A stretch of 64,000 nucleotides of DNA from Colwellia sp. 20A7 (lineage in GTDB: Bacteria > Pseudomonadota > Gammaproteobacteria > Enterobacterales > Alteromonadaceae), in assembly GCF_009832865.1 (NCBI RefSeq), contig NZ_CP047130.1, positions 2,790,001-2,854,000 on the forward strand, given 5' to 3'. Each line of letters starts with the position of its first letter. The first letter of the stretch is position 1. Shown piece after piece: positions 35,207 through 45,985 of this stretch. A model generated the notes under the pieces. It saw only the letters and a list, made by a program, of their open reading frames with translations. It did no database searches and had not been told where the DNA came from. Position numbers and translations under genes: made by a program.

Positions 35207-38200
35207 ATGAAACGTATGTTAATAAACGCTACCCAATCAGAAGAATTGCGCGTAGCACTCGTTGATGGACAAAAACTTTACGATTTAGATATCGAAAGCC
35301 CTGGTCATGAACAGAAAAAATCTAATATTTACAAAGCAAAAATCACACGTATTGAACCTTCATTAGAAGCCGCTTTTGTTGACTATGGTGCAGATCGCCA
35401 TGGTTTCTTACCAATGAAAGAAATCGCACGTGAATACTTCCCTAAAGGTTACACATTTCAAGGCCGTCCAAGCATCAAAGATGTATTGCATGAAGGTCAA
35501 GAAGTTATTGTTCAAATAGACAAAGAAGAACGTGGCCAAAAAGGCGCTGCGTTAACTACTTTTATCAGTTTAGCCGGTAGTTATTTAGTATTAATGCCAA
35601 ATAACCCTCGTGCAGGTGGTATTTCACGCCGTATTGAAGGTGATGAACGTACAGACTTGAAAACATCACTTAGCAAGCTTGACCTACCTAAAGGTATGGG
35701 ACTTATTGTTCGTACCGCTGGTGTTGGTAAAGCCTACGAAGAATTAGAATGGGATTTAAGTGTTTTATTACATCACTGGAAAGCGATTAGTGATGCAGCA
35801 GAAAGCCGTAAAGCACCTTTTTTAATTCATCAAGAAACAAACCTTATTTTACGTGCTATTCGCGATTACTTACGTCGTGATATTGGCGAAGTATTGATTG
35901 ATCGCCCAAAAACATTCGAAAGTGTTAAGAAGCATATTGAAATAGTACGTCCTGATTTCTTAAGTAAAATTAAACTTTATACCAGTGATGTTCCTTTATT
36001 CACGCATTATCAAATTGAAACACAAATTGAAACGGCATTTCAACGTGAAGTACGCTTACCTTCAGGTGGCTCAATCGTAATTGACCCAACAGAAGCAATG
36101 ACTTCTATCGATATTAACTCTGCCCGCGCAACTAAAGGTAGTGATATTGAAGAAACTGCATTCAACACCAACCTAGAAGCAGCAGAAGAAATAGCCCGCC
36201 AATTACGTTTACGTGATTTGGGTGGCTTAGTTGTTATTGATTTTATTGATATGACACCTGTTCGTCATCAACGTGAAGTAGAAAATCGCATGCGTGATTC
36301 TGTACGTCAAGACAGAGCGCGTATTCAATTAGGTCGCATTTCTCGTTTTGGTTTATTAGAGATGTCGCGTCAACGTTTACGCCCTTCTATTGGTGAAACT
36401 AGCCAAGGTGTATGTCCTCGTTGTAGCGGTACTGGTCAAGTACGTGGTGTTGAATCACTTGCCTTGTCTGTACTTCGTTTAATGGAAGAAGAAGCCATTA
36501 AAGAAAACACTCTTCACGTACAAGCACAAGTACCTGTACCTGTTGCTACTTACTTGCTTAATGAAAAACGCCGCTCGGTAATGCATATTGAAAAGCATCA
36601 TAGCGTACGTGTTTTAATCATTCCTAACCCTCATATGGATACACCACAATATGAAGTGTTACGCGTTAAGAATGATGAAACTGTTAGTGAAGCTAGTTAC
36701 GACATTTCAATTAAACAGGCAGAGCTTGAAGAAGCTAAAATGCCTAAGTTTGATAAAGAAACTGTTAAACGCGATGCACCGCTAATTCAGGCCATGGGTC
36801 AAGGAATGACAGCACCTAATGTTGCTCCTGTTCCTGAGCCAGTAAAAGCCCCTATATCAAATAAAGCAACTGTTTCTGAAAGTAAACCAACTGGATTTTT
36901 TACTTGGTTGAAAGGTTTATTTACGTCAGAAGAAGTTGTTAAAGAAGAAGAAAAAGAACCAGAGAATAAACCTAAACCAGAAAGTAATACTCAACAACGT
37001 AGCCGTCAAGGTCAACGCCGTGGTAATAACCGTAATGGTAATCGTGGTAATAACCGTAATGATGAACGTACTAATGATCGCAACCAAAATCGTAATGCAA
37101 AAGTAGCTGATAAGTCTGATAAGTCTGATAAGTCTGATAAGTCTGATAAGCCAGCTAATCCTCGTAATGAACGCGATGACACGAAGAAAAATGCACCTAA
37201 TAAACCTAAAGTGCAAAATAAAAAACCTGAACACGATAAAAACAAACCGGTAAAAGAAGAAGTTGTAGCTGAGCGTCGTCAACGCAGAACGAACCGTAAA
37301 AAAGTACGCGTTAACAAAGTTAAAGTTGAGCAAGAAGTTGTTACAACGGCTCAAGTTGCTGCACCTGAAAATAAAGAAACAGTGAATAAACCAAAGAAAG
37401 CTGTTAAAAATGCAACTGCTGAAGCGACTAATGCTGATGTTGTTAGTGTTAATGCAGTTAGTACTGAAAAATTAACAGAAACAGAGCAAACAGTGACAGC
37501 AACGTCAGAAGAAACGAAAGGGAATAATGAAGAACGTTCACGTAATAGACGCTCTCCAAGACACTTACGTTCTAATGGTCAACGTAGACGTCGTGACAAA
37601 AAACCAGAAGATGAAGTAGCGCAAGGCTTGCCTGAGAATGCTTCAACTGAAAATACTGCGACTGAGAATAATGAAGTAATTGAAGCTCGTTATCCAAAAC
37701 CTGAAACGCCTGTAGTAGCAGATAAAGTTGCAGCAGAAAAAGTTAGTGATATAACTACAACTGAACAGCCGAAGGCCGCAGTTAAAAAAGACACAAATAC
37801 TGTTAAAGAAGTTGCTGTTGAAGTAGCAAAAGCTGAAGTTACTGCTGAGCCTGTTGTTTCTAAGCCAGAGACTACTGAAACAGAGGTATCTGAACCTGTT
37901 ACTGCTGAACCAGTTGTTTCTGACTCTACTCCTTCTATTGCTAAAGAAGAGCAACAAGATTTACCGTTAACTGATGTTAATGTTGAGTCAACAGTTGTAA
38001 CCGATACAGCACCAACAGAAGAAGTAGCGCAAACAGATAACAATAGCGAAAAAAATGTTGAGACTTCAACAGATGCAGAGCCATCTCAAAAATCGATAAA
38101 ACTTGAGAAAGCTGCTGTTGATGACATTATACTTGATAAAGTTTCAGTACCAGAAACTACTGACAAGCTTGCTGACAATGGTAATGAAGCACAGGTAGAA

Positions 38201-38509
38201 ACTGAAACAAACGTTGAAGCTTCGCAAGCAGAAACTAAAGCAAAACCGAAAAAAGTTGAAGCTAAAGTTGTAAAGAAAGCACCAAATAAAGACAAAAAAT
38301 TAGCGAGACAAGTGAAAAAAGCTAATCGTTTATCTGGCCGTGCTTCTTCGCCAATGACGAAAACTGAAACTATTACAACTATTAACGAAATTCCAACTAG
38401 CTTTATGGCTAATGAAAATCGTGTAGCGCATAAAGTTTCAGGGCGTACTGCAATTTCTGCCGATGTAATCAGTAGAAGCTCTGCACCAGCGACAAAACCA
38501 ACGTTATAA
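35207..38509 (+). CDS. rne: Ribonuclease E
   Basis: An 1100-residue endoribonuclease and degradosome scaffold. The first ~520 residues are close to E. coli RNase E: S1 domain, 5' sensor, DNase-like site with the metal Asp residues in [10 protein letters not shown] and VVIDFIDMT, and the Zn-link CPRCSGTG. At ~563 an amphipathic membrane-binding helix ([10 protein letters not shown]) follows. The C-terminal half is disordered and charged, with an arginine-rich RNA/helicase site ([16 protein letters not shown], ~780) and a conserved tail (ASSPMTKTE). An in-frame SDK repeat lies at ~635-648. It starts mRNA decay and tRNA/rRNA processing at the inner membrane. Confidence 0.97.
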   Translation: MKRMLINATQSEELRVALVDGQKLYDLDIESPGHEQKKSNIYKAKITRIEPSLEAAFVDYGADRHGFLPMKEIAREYFPKGYTFQGRPSIKDVLHEGQEVIVQIDKEERGQKGAALTTFISLAGSYLVLMPNNPRAGGISRRIEGDERTDLKTSLSKLDLPKGMGLIVRTAGVGKAYEELEWDLSVLLHHWKAISDAAESRKAPFLIHQETNLILRAIRDYLRRDIGEVLIDRPKTFESVKKHIEIVRPDFLSKIKLYTSDVPLFTHYQIETQIETAFQREVRLPSGGSIVIDPTEAMTSIDINSARATKGSDIEETAFNTNLEAAEEIARQLRLRDLGGLVVIDFIDMTPVRHQREVENRMRDSVRQDRARIQLGRISRFGLLEMSRQRLRPSIGETSQGVCPRCSGTGQVRGVESLALSVLRLMEEEAIKENTLHVQAQVPVPVATYLLNEKRRSVMHIEKHHSVRVLIIPNPHMDTPQYEVLRVKNDETVSEASYDISIKQAELEEAKMPKFDKETVKRDAPLIQAMGQGMTAPNVAPVPEPVKAPISNKATVSESKPTGFFTWLKGLFTSEEVVKEEEKEPENKPKPESNTQQRSRQGQRRGNNRNGNRGNNRNDERTNDRNQNRNAKVADKSDKSDKSDKSDKPANPRNERDDTKKNAPNKPKVQNKKPEHDKNKPVKEEVVAERRQRRTNRKKVRVNKVKVEQEVVTTAQVAAPENKETVNKPKKAVKNATAEATNADVVSVNAVSTEKLTETEQTVTATSEETKGNNEERSRNRRSPRHLRSNGQRRRRDKKPEDEVAQGLPENASTENTATENNEVIEARYPKPETPVVADKVAAEKVSDITTTEQPKAAVKKDTNTVKEVAVEVAKAEVTAEPVVSKPETTETEVSEPVTAEPVVSDSTPSIAKEEQQDLPLTDVNVESTVVTDTAPTEEVAQTDNNSEKNVETSTDAEPSQKSIKLEKAAVDDIILDKVSVPETTDKLADNGNEAQVETETNVEASQAETKAKPKKVEAKVVKKAPNKDKKLARQVKKANRLSGRASSPMTKTETITTINEIPTSFMANENRVAHKVSGRTAISADVISRSSAPATKPTL
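37109..37150 (+). repeat. 9-bp tandem repeat inside rne (SDK repeat)
   Basis: GATAAGTCT is repeated four times plus a partial fifth (GATAAG). It encodes DKS units in the disordered C-terminal scaffold. Slippage would change length by three residues without breaking the frame. Confidence 0.9.
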
Positions 38510-38527
38510 GTTTTTAAAACTTATAAT

Positions 38528-38566
38528 AAAAAAGCCAGTTGTTATTATTAACAACTGGCTTTTTTA
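38528..38566 (+). terminator. Intrinsic terminator of rne
   Basis: Perfect 16-base arms: AAAAAAGCCAGTTGTT (38528-38543) with AACAACTGGCTTTTTT (38550-38565), loop of six, ending in a T-run. Confidence 0.92.
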
Positions 38567-38745
38567 ATTGTAGAATCAAAAAACTGTGTAACCTAAATGT
38601 ACAATATTAGTAGTCCTAATTTAGAGCTAACTAAAATGACTGCTCCTGAACTCGCTTTAAAATATTTTAAATTGATTCATACACTTAACAATATTATTTT
38701 TACTATACTCTAGCTTGATAGTTTTTCTACTTTAACAAATAAACA

Positions 38746-38784
38746 AGCAAGTAGAAATGATCACATAGCTAGTGAGATTGGTAT
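38746..38784 (-). repeat. End fragment of the 162-bp MITE-like family
   Basis: About 39 bases match one end of the element in inverted orientation (AGCAAGTAGAAATGATCAC ... ATTGGTAT). The rest of the element is absent. Nothing else was recognised in the 38567-38863 gap. Confidence 0.75.
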
Positions 38785-38863
38785 TAATCTATTGCAAATA
38801 AATTTAACCATAAAGTCAGCAAAAATAGCGATTAGAGAAGCATTGATTAATCCGATCTGTTAC

Positions 38864-40018
38864 CTAATCACAATACTGTTTTATCACTACAGCTAATCGC
38901 TCAACGGCTATCGCTAACTCTTCTACACTCGCGTTAGTAAAGTTTAATCGTAAAGCGGGTGTCACAGATGTTCTATCATGATAAAAAACAGAGCTTGGTA
39001 CTACAGCTACACCATGCTCCAACGCCGACTTAGCTAAAGCGTCAACATCACATTCAGGTAATGAAAGCCATATAAACATCCCACCATCAACTTCATTTGC
39101 ATGACAATAGGATTCTAAATGTAATGATACATTTTGAAACAGCGCTTTGTAACGTACAGAGTAAAGCTGTCTTAACTCTTCTAAATGCTGTTCAAATCCA
39201 TCATGCTCTAACAAGTCTAACAATACTGCTTGCATTGGAATACTTGAATGCAGATCAGATGCTTGTTTAACAATATTCAATGTATTTATCCAATCAGCTC
39301 TACCAGTAACTAATCCTAACCTAATACCTGGTGTTGCTATTTTAGAGTATGAGCGTAATACCAATGAATTATCAGGACAAAAACTTGATACTAACGGTAA
39401 AGCCTCCCCCTTAAAACGAAGCTCTCTATAAGGTACATCTTCAATAAAAGCCACCTTATATTTATTACACAAAGCTGCAACTTTTTGGCGCACGGTTAAA
39501 GACCAACACACACCCGTTGGATTATGAAAGTCAGGTACTGCATAAAAAAGAGTAACATCATTAGTTGAAAAACAATTTTCTAATTCATCTAAATCAGGGC
39601 CATCAGATCGTTGTGAAACGCTCTTAATGTTAGCTTGCGTCAGTCCAAAGACTTGAATAGCACCTAAATAGCTCGGAGCTTCCATGACTATAATATCGTT
39701 AGGATTAAGAAATGCTCGCGCAATAAGATCTAACCCCTGCTGTGATCCTGTACAAACGATACCTTCGTGCGAATGAGGTAATTGATAGCGTTCTTTTAAA
39801 TGTGTAAGTAATGGAGCATACCCAGCCGTATTACCATATTGAAATAACTCAGCCCTATTCGGTAAGTTCATTAATGAATTAGTCATTAATGCTAATGGGA
39901 ATTTCTCATTTGCAGGTAACCCCCCAGCCAAAGATATAACACCTGGCGCACTTGCTGCTGCTAATATTTCACGGATATAAGAAGGTTGAATATTTTGTAA
40001 CGATTTTGCTAATTTCAT
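38864..40018 (-). CDS. PLP-dependent aminotransferase, class I/II (2-aminoadipate/MocR-like type)
   Basis: A 384-residue fold-type I aminotransferase. Seen: ISLAGGLPANEKFP at the N-terminus, GYAPLLTHLKERY, TGSQQGLDLIARAFL, the PDFHNPTGV motif binding PLP, and the Schiff-base lysine in RSYSKIATPGIRLG. The pattern matches the LysN/2-aminoadipate aminotransferase group, which lacks the GntR domain of true MocR regulators. The substrate cannot be fixed. It is divergent from the AraC/GyrI regulator at 40128, which may control it. Confidence 0.85.
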   Translation of the reverse strand: MKLAKSLQNIQPSYIREILAAASAPGVISLAGGLPANEKFPLALMTNSLMNLPNRAELFQYGNTAGYAPLLTHLKERYQLPHSHEGIVCTGSQQGLDLIARAFLNPNDIIVMEAPSYLGAIQVFGLTQANIKSVSQRSDGPDLDELENCFSTNDVTLFYAVPDFHNPTGVCWSLTVRQKVAALCNKYKVAFIEDVPYRELRFKGEALPLVSSFCPDNSLVLRSYSKIATPGIRLGLVTGRADWINTLNIVKQASDLHSSIPMQAVLLDLLEHDGFEQHLEELRQLYSVRYKALFQNVSLHLESYCHANEVDGGMFIWLSLPECDVDALAKSALEHGVAVVPSSVFYHDRTSVTPALRLNFTNASVEELAIAVERLAVVIKQYCD

Positions 40019-40127
40019 GGTGAGTACATTCTTTTAATAATGGCTTAAAGAATACGATAACTTGAGATTTTTTACTTGTCCGTTTATGCTGTTATGTATG
40101 TCTATTTATGCTATAAATTTAAAACCA

Positions 40128-41012
40128 ATGCACACTAGCCAACAAATATCACGTATTAACGACGTATTATATTTTATTCATCAAGATATAAGTAAGTCGT
40201 TATTGGCAAAAGATCTAGCCGCGATTGCTGCCTACTCAGAGCAACATTTTCATCGGCTATTCAAAACTATTGTCGGCGAGCCTGTTCATCATTATATTCG
40301 CAGGATTAGAATAGAGTTCGCAGCGAACCAATTAATGTTCGACGCAACAACTTCTGTATTAAACATCGCTATAAAATCTGGATATTCATCATTATCATCA
40401 TTTGGCCGTGCCTTTAAAACAATATTCAACATGTCACCAGGTGAATGGCGTAATAAAGATCGCCAGCATCAAGATAAACCTTTTTTGGCTGATGAGGAGG
40501 TTGCCAAATACTATCAACAACTGAGCACAATGACAGTGCCAAAGTGTGAGTTAGTACAGCTTCCTCAAAGGTATGTCGCTTATGTACGTCATCAAGGATA
40601 TGATCGCTCTATAGCCAATGCTTGGCAAAAGCTAAATGCATGGGCGAGTATTCAACAACGTGACTTTTCGCATCAATACGGTTTACATCATTCAAACCCT
40701 GCCTGGGTAGCACTTGATAAATGCCGTTATGTTGCATGTTTAGCTATTGACCGACCAATTCAACGTAGAGGGTTAATCAATAGCATGACAATTCCTGGAG
40801 GCTTACATGCCGTATTTAAGTTACAGGGAAAATATGGCGAGTTATTACCACAGCTGAGTAATATTTTAGAATATTGGCTGCCCTCTTCAGGCTTCAAAAT
40901 GTTATCAACACCGGCTTACGTGCATTATCGAAAGAATCACTTTTTATCAGAAGATGAAAAATTTGACTTAGATTTTTGCTTACCTATTTCGCTAGGTTAT
41001 GACGTAGCCTAA
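40128..41012 (+). CDS. AraC-family regulator with GyrI-like effector domain
   Basis: About 294 residues. The N-terminal ~100 residues hold two helix-turn-helices of the AraC type (AAYSEQHFHRLFKTIVGE; IAIKSGYSSLSSFGRAFKTIFNMSPGEWR). Residues ~130-290 are a GyrI/SOUL-type small-molecule-binding domain (LPQRYVAYVRHQGYDRSI, GGLHAVFKLQGKYGEL). This Rob-like layout senses hydrophobic or cationic compounds. The open frame extends to a TTG at 40062, but ATG at 40128 (MHTSQQIS) begins the conserved region. Divergent from the aminotransferase. Confidence 0.85.
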   Translation: MHTSQQISRINDVLYFIHQDISKSLLAKDLAAIAAYSEQHFHRLFKTIVGEPVHHYIRRIRIEFAANQLMFDATTSVLNIAIKSGYSSLSSFGRAFKTIFNMSPGEWRNKDRQHQDKPFLADEEVAKYYQQLSTMTVPKCELVQLPQRYVAYVRHQGYDRSIANAWQKLNAWASIQQRDFSHQYGLHHSNPAWVALDKCRYVACLAIDRPIQRRGLINSMTIPGGLHAVFKLQGKYGELLPQLSNILEYWLPSSGFKMLSTPAYVHYRKNHFLSEDEKFDLDFCLPISLGYDVA

Positions 41013-41022
41013 TATGGTAATT

Positions 41023-41184
41023 ATACCAATCTCACTAACTATGTGATCATTTCTACTTGCTAAAATCACCAACTATATCGTTATTTATTTAATAATTATA
41101 ACAACTAGTTATTGAAATAAAGACCTTGTATTTGGCAATTTTTTATACGTATAAAATTGTTCACTTAATTAATGAAACTGGTAT
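41023..41184 (+). repeat. MITE-like element, 162-bp family, copy C
   Basis: Third full copy, same length and orientation as copies A and B, 10 bases after the AraC/GyrI stop. Ends ATACCAATCTCACTA and ATGAAACTGGTAT. Confidence 0.85.
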
Positions 41185-41208
41185 TAGCTATTAGAATAAT
41201 TACAGAAA

Positions 41209-41841
41209 TTAACTTGTTGCTAGCCATAAAGCGACAAGGATCATTAAAGTACCCGATAGCCTGTTCAAATATTTCACATTACTTTGCTCAGTGAATACCT
41301 TGCCTATGGTTTTTCCTCCTGCTGCATATAACATCATGCACGTAAACTCTGATATTAATATAATGCTAATTAACACTGATAATTGAGGGGCAAGTGCGTA
41401 TTGCGTATTAATAAAAGGCGGCAATAAAGAAATCATAAATGCCCATCCTTTAGGATTAGCTATTGCCGTAATAAATCCTTGATAAAATAAACTGCCTTTA
41501 TTGGTATTAACAGTGGAATTATTAGTGATTGAAATTGCTAATTTACCTTTTGAGCGCCACATGTTTATGCCAATATAAAACAAATAACCCGCACCAATAA
41601 ATTTTAAAATATCAAATATCTCTGGAAATTCAAGCATAATAGCCGATACACCAATGACCGATGATATAGCTACAATGGCTACGCCAATTAACTCTCCCCA
41701 CATCATCCATAAAGTTTTTCTTATACCAATTGACATCCCTAGCACCATAGCCAAAGTCATACACATACCAGGTGTAATCGATACAATAAAAAAGGTCGGA
41801 ATAAATAAGCTAACTAAAGTAAAGTCTAACAAACAACACAC
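41209..41841 (-). CDS. LysE/RhtB-family amino-acid exporter
   Basis: About 207-210 residues with six hydrophobic helices and the LysE signature near the N-terminus (FIVSITPGMCMTLAMVLGMSIGIRKTLW), then AGYLFYIGINMWRSKG and ANPKGWAFMISLLPPFI. The family exports basic or neutral amino acids and homoserine lactones. The start is uncertain: GTG at 41841 or a TTG at 41832; neither has a strong ribosome site. It is convergent with the AraC/GyrI regulator, from which it is separated by the 162-bp element. Confidence 0.87.
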   Translation of the reverse strand: MCCLLDFTLVSLFIPTFFIVSITPGMCMTLAMVLGMSIGIRKTLWMMWGELIGVAIVAISSVIGVSAIMLEFPEIFDILKFIGAGYLFYIGINMWRSKGKLAISITNNSTVNTNKGSLFYQGFITAIANPKGWAFMISLLPPFINTQYALAPQLSVLISIILISEFTCMMLYAAGGKTIGKVFTEQSNVKYLNRLSGTLMILVALWLATS

Positions 41842-42094
41842 TCAACACGATAATGACAAGAATACCGACTTTATCAATAAATCTCAGGTTACACAATTAG
41901 CTTATTTATAATAATTTATAACTAATAATCAACATCTTACTATCATAAAAACATGTTACCTTTAGATTTGAAAATAAATTATTAATTATTCCTGTTTCAT
42001 CGCTTATCTCCCTGCTAGAATAGCGGCAATTTTATTTGTCATCATGTAACGTACTACAATTTCGTTTGCATGATTTTTTCGGAAATACTTAGTA

Positions 42095-43804
42095 ATGCGT
42101 ACCAGTCAATACTTACTGTCTACTTTAAAAGAAACTCCTGCTAGTGCAGAAGTGATTAGCCACCAATTAATGCTACGCGCTGGGCTGGTAAGGAATCTTG
42201 CCTCAGGCCTATACACATGGTTACCAACAGGTTTACGTGTATTAAAAAAAGTTGAAAATATTGTTCGTGAAGAAATGCAACGCACAAATGCTAATGAAAT
42301 ATTAATGCCTATGGTTCAGCCTGCTGATTTATGGGAAGAGTCGGGGCGTTGGGATGATTATGGTCCAGAATTATTACGATTAAATGATCGTCATAAGCGC
42401 CCTTTCGTTTTAGGTCCGACTCATGAAGAAGTGATCACAAAGTTAGTCGCCAATGTAGTAAGTAGTTATAAACAGCTGCCCCTGTCATTGTTTCAAATTC
42501 AAACTAAATTTCGCGATGAGATTAGACCTAGATTCGGTGTAATGCGTAGCCGTGAATTTCTAATGAAAGATGCGTATTCATTTCATTTAGAAAACGATTG
42601 TTTAGAAAAAACATATAAAACAATGTTTGATGCTTATTGTCGTATCTTTGATCGTTTAGGATTAAATTATCGCCCAGTTTTAGCTGATAGTGGTTCAATT
42701 GGTGGTGACGCAAGCCATGAATTTCATGTATTAGCTGATTCAGGTGAAGATGATATCGCTTTTAGTGACGCTAGTGACTTTGCTGCGAATGTTGAAAAAG
42801 CAGAAGCTTTAGCACCAACAGAGCAACGAGCAGAGCCAACACAAGATTTAACTAAAGTTGCTACCCCCAATGTGGCAAGTATTGAAGACGTTACTGACTT
42901 TTTAAAAGTAGATGTAAAAAATACAGTTAAAACTTTACTTGTTTGTGGTGTTGAAAATGAAGATGGTGAAACGCCTATTATTGCGCTTGTATTACGTGGT
43001 GATCATCAACTAAATGAAATAAAAGCAGAAAACTTACCGCAAGTATTAACGCCATTAACATTCGCAACTGATGAGCAAATAATGTCGGCTGCAAATTGTA
43101 AGGCAGGCTCTATAGGCCCTGTTGGACTAGATGTTAAAGTGATTGTCGATAGAACTGCAGCACAATTAAGTGACTTTATTTGTGGTGCTAATGAAAATGA
43201 TATGCACTTTACCGGCGTAAACTGGGAAAGAGATTGTTCAGACATTGAAACTGCAGATTTACGTAATGTTGTTGAAGGTGATCCAAGCCCTTGTGGTCAA
43301 GGTAAAATAATTATAAAACGTGGTATTGAAGTCGGCCATATTTTCCAATTAGGTACCAAGTACGCTAAAGCAATGAACTGTACAGTTTTAAACGAGGGAG
43401 GCAAAAACCAAACGTTAACCATGGGTTGTTATGGTATTGGTATATCTCGTATCGTTGCTGCGGCAATAGAACAAAACCATGATGAATATGGCATTAAGTG
43501 GCCAGAAGCTATTGCGCCTTTCCAAGCAGCTATCGTCCCAATGAATATGGCAAAATCAGCACGCGTAAAAGAAACAGCTGAAGCGTTATATGAAACATTA
43601 AAACAAGCCAATATTGAAGTTTTATTCGACGATAGAAAAGAACGTCCAGGCGTTATGTTTGCTGATCATGAATTAATGGGTACACCATATTTGTTGATTG
43701 TTGGCGAACGCAACCTAGATGCTCAACAAGTAGAATTAAAAAACCGCATTACAGGTGAGAAATCACTTATTGCTATTGACGATGTTATGTCACTTTTTAG
43801 CTAA
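42095..43804 (+). CDS. proS: Prolyl-tRNA synthetase
   Basis: A 569-residue class II synthetase of the bacterial type with an editing domain. Motif 1/2/3 regions are clear: [55 protein letters not shown], the YbaK-like editing insert (~250-400, [10 protein letters not shown]...[13 protein letters not shown]), [16 protein letters not shown] and the C-terminal anticodon domain. It charges tRNA-Pro and clears Ala-tRNA-Pro. GGAAA precedes the ATG; a strong terminator follows. Confidence 0.97.
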   Translation: MRTSQYLLSTLKETPASAEVISHQLMLRAGLVRNLASGLYTWLPTGLRVLKKVENIVREEMQRTNANEILMPMVQPADLWEESGRWDDYGPELLRLNDRHKRPFVLGPTHEEVITKLVANVVSSYKQLPLSLFQIQTKFRDEIRPRFGVMRSREFLMKDAYSFHLENDCLEKTYKTMFDAYCRIFDRLGLNYRPVLADSGSIGGDASHEFHVLADSGEDDIAFSDASDFAANVEKAEALAPTEQRAEPTQDLTKVATPNVASIEDVTDFLKVDVKNTVKTLLVCGVENEDGETPIIALVLRGDHQLNEIKAENLPQVLTPLTFATDEQIMSAANCKAGSIGPVGLDVKVIVDRTAAQLSDFICGANENDMHFTGVNWERDCSDIETADLRNVVEGDPSPCGQGKIIIKRGIEVGHIFQLGTKYAKAMNCTVLNEGGKNQTLTMGCYGIGISRIVAAAIEQNHDEYGIKWPEAIAPFQAAIVPMNMAKSARVKETAEALYETLKQANIEVLFDDRKERPGVMFADHELMGTPYLLIVGERNLDAQQVELKNRITGEKSLIAIDDVMSLFS

Positions 43805-43830
43805 ACTTTATTTATAATAATTATGCGAAT

Positions 43831-43855
43831 AAAAAGGAGCTTAGGCTCCTTTTTT
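43831..43855 (+). terminator. Intrinsic terminator of proS
   Basis: GGAGC and GCTCC pair around TTAG, extended by A5/T6 flanks, 27 bases after the proS stop. Confidence 0.88.
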
Positions 43856-44010
43856 GTTATGTTAATACCAATAAAATTGCTTTTTATACTGTTTTATACA
43901 AAACAATCACAAATTATCATTAAAAACTTACTCTTAGCTATTTCAATGCGTACCATTTTTAGCAACAATGGGATATACCTTTAACCCTATAAAAAAGAAG
44001 TACCCTTGCC

Positions 44011-45228
44011 ATGAAAGCTATTATCAAGTCATCTAAATTAAACAATGTTTGTTATGAAATTAGAGGGCAAATAGCAGCCGAAGCGCGTCGCTTAGAAGAT
44101 GAAGGCCATAAAATTCTCAAATTGAATATTGGCAACCCTGCCCCATTTGGTTTTGAAGCCCCTGAAGATATATTAAAAGACGTTATCTACAATTTACCTA
44201 GCTCTCAAGGCTATAGTGAATCAAAAGGAATATACTCTGCTCGCGTTGCTGTTATGCAATATTTTCAACAGCAAGGTATTAAAGATGTCAGAGTAGATGA
44301 TATTTTTATTGGCAATGGTGTTAGCGAACTTATTGTGATGGCTATGCAAGGCTTATTAAATAATGGCGATGAAGTATTAATTCCTGCTCCGGACTACCCA
44401 TTATGGACAGCAGCAGTTGCTTTATCTGGCGGTACTCCTAAGCATTATATTTGTGATGATGAAAATTTTTGGTATCCGGATATCGAAGATATGGAGAGTA
44501 AAATCACAGATAAAACGAAAGCCATTGTCTTAATTAATCCTAATAATCCAACCGGCTCGGTCTACCCTGAAGAAGTACTTCAGGGAATTATAGCGCTTGC
44601 CAGAAAGCATAGTTTAATTATTTTTAGTGATGAAATTTACGATAAAATATTATACGACCAAGCTAAACATATTCCTACTGCATCGCTTGCGCAGGATGTA
44701 CTGATCATCACCATGGGGGGGTTATCTAAAAATTACCGTATTGCTGGTTTTAGAGCCGGTTGGATGGTTGTTTCTGGTCCTAAAATACATGCTGAAGATT
44801 ACCTGGAAGGCCTTGATATATTAGCGTCAATGCGATTATGCGCCAACGTGCCCTGCCAGCATGCTATTCAAACAGCTTTAGGTGGGTATCAAAGTATTAA
44901 TGAGTTAATCACCGGTGATGGACGTTTATTAAAGCAACGTAATATTGCTGCAAAAATGATTAATGATATTGATGGTTTGTCATGCCATCCAGCGATGGGG
45001 GCTTTATATTTATTTGTAAAAGTAGATGCTGAGAAATTTAACATCACTAACGATGAAAAAATGATTTTAGATCTACTTAAGCAAGAAAAAATTCTACTCG
45101 TGCATGGCAGTGCTTTTAATATTGAAGCTAATAACTATTTCAGATTAGTATTTTTGCCACATGTAGATGAATTAGTACCTGCATTGATAAAACTTAAAAA
45201 CTTCTTTTCAACTTATCAGCAAGTATAG
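44011..45228 (+). CDS. alaA: Alanine aminotransferase AlaA
   Basis: A 405-residue PLP aminotransferase, same length as E. coli AlaA (YfbQ) and alike throughout: KSSKLNNVCYEIRGQI, LKLNIGNPAPFGF, NGVSELIVMAMQGLL, PAPDYPLWTAAV, NPNNPTGSVYPEE, and the PLP lysine in MGGLSKNYRIAGFRAGW. It makes alanine from pyruvate and glutamate. It is convergent with yfbR, its usual neighbour. Confidence 0.94.
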   Translation: MKAIIKSSKLNNVCYEIRGQIAAEARRLEDEGHKILKLNIGNPAPFGFEAPEDILKDVIYNLPSSQGYSESKGIYSARVAVMQYFQQQGIKDVRVDDIFIGNGVSELIVMAMQGLLNNGDEVLIPAPDYPLWTAAVALSGGTPKHYICDDENFWYPDIEDMESKITDKTKAIVLINPNNPTGSVYPEEVLQGIIALARKHSLIIFSDEIYDKILYDQAKHIPTASLAQDVLIITMGGLSKNYRIAGFRAGWMVVSGPKIHAEDYLEGLDILASMRLCANVPCQHAIQTALGGYQSINELITGDGRLLKQRNIAAKMINDIDGLSCHPAMGALYLFVKVDAEKFNITNDEKMILDLLKQEKILLVHGSAFNIEANNYFRLVFLPHVDELVPALIKLKNFFSTYQQV

Positions 45229-45241
45229 AATAGGATAATGA

Positions 45242-45269
45242 TAAGCGAGGGTTAATCTTACCTCGCTTA
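45242..45269 (+). terminator. Hairpin between alaA and yfbR
   Basis: TAAGCGAGG and CCTCGCTTA pair perfectly around a 10-base loop, 14 bases after the alaA stop. The T-tract is weak; it may serve both convergent genes. Confidence 0.6.
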
Positions 45270-45284
45270 CCTTAAAACATAATG

Positions 45285-45355
45285 ATATAAGTTTCATTAA
45301 TTAAGTGAACAATTTTAGCAAGTAGAAATGATCACATAGCTAGTGAGATTGGTAT
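45285..45355 (-). repeat. Internally deleted copy of the 162-bp MITE-like element
   Basis: Inverted relative to copies A-C. It joins one end (ATATAAGTTTCATTAATTAA, then GTGAACAATTTT) directly to the other (AGCAAGTAGAAATGATCAC ... ATTGGTAT), losing about 90 interior bases. Two bases separate it from the yfbR stop codon. Confidence 0.8.
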
Positions 45356-45357
45356 GA

Positions 45358-45972
45358 TTAATCTGGACGAGAAAGCTCGTCTAATGTTTGCATACAAGCA
45401 GGGAATTGAGACAGGAAGTATTCATTAACTTCTGGCCATTGCTCACAATGTTTACTTACTCTACCTTCTAACAATTTAGCCGCGTCTATAAATTCTCTGT
45501 TACCAACATTTACTTCTGATAGACTGTAATGATATGCGGCTAAATCATCTGCTGATTTAACGATAGCTTTGGTCTGCTTATCTACATTTGCTTGAATCAC
45601 TAACGGCGCCATAGCTTCGTGTAAATAGTCAGGCAGCCCTTGGTACACCATAGAGTGCTCTACTTCACTTTCTATTTTCTTGATTTGTTTCGTTAATTCA
45701 GGATTATAATATTTCAATGGACTAGGAATATCACCCACGCCTCCAGATTCACTGGCTTCATGATACAAAGCGGCTAAAGCTATTGCAGAAGGATCGTAAG
45801 TCCGATTAAATTTTATTTTGCCAATCAAGGCAATTTGATGACTAATTAACGCAACTTCAAATGAGTGCTGTGCACAGGTTTCGGGCTCTCTTGAAGTCAT
45901 TAATGGCCAGCGTATTATCTTTCTTAATCTTAACATCCATGCGCTAAAACTACCTTTTTTATGATGAAACAT
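45358..45972 (-). CDS. yfbR: YfbR-like HD-domain 5'-deoxynucleotidase with altered HD motif
   Basis: About 204 residues aligned with E. coli YfbR, which dephosphorylates deoxynucleoside 5'-monophosphates. Preserved: RWPLM (substrate Arg-Trp), the first metal His in CAQHSFEVA, and the last metal Asp in SADDLAAY. The central motif, HD in E. coli, reads YHEASE here (codons CAT GAA), and the next loop is one residue longer (SGGVGDIPSP). So one metal ligand is Glu instead of Asp; activity may differ. AAAAGGA precedes the ATG at 45972; a longer start at 46038 lies in the HD-GYP gene. Confidence 0.82.
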   Translation of the reverse strand: MFHHKKGSFSAWMLRLRKIIRWPLMTSREPETCAQHSFEVALISHQIALIGKIKFNRTYDPSAIALAALYHEASESGGVGDIPSPLKYYNPELTKQIKKIESEVEHSMVYQGLPDYLHEAMAPLVIQANVDKQTKAIVKSADDLAAYHYSLSEVNVGNREFIDAAKLLEGRVSKHCEQWPEVNEYFLSQFPACMQTLDELSRPD

Positions 45973-45985
45973 ACAATCCTTTTTA

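Noticed and set aside
37109..37150. Possible CRISPR-like or regulatory repeat
   Set aside because: The unit is 9 bp without spacers, in frame with rne, and encodes DKS repeats.
36926..37957. Several antisense frames inside rne (hydrophobic Ile/Phe- or Ser/Leu-rich)
   Set aside because: They are complements of the low-complexity, charged C-terminal half of RNase E; composition is explained by the sense strand.
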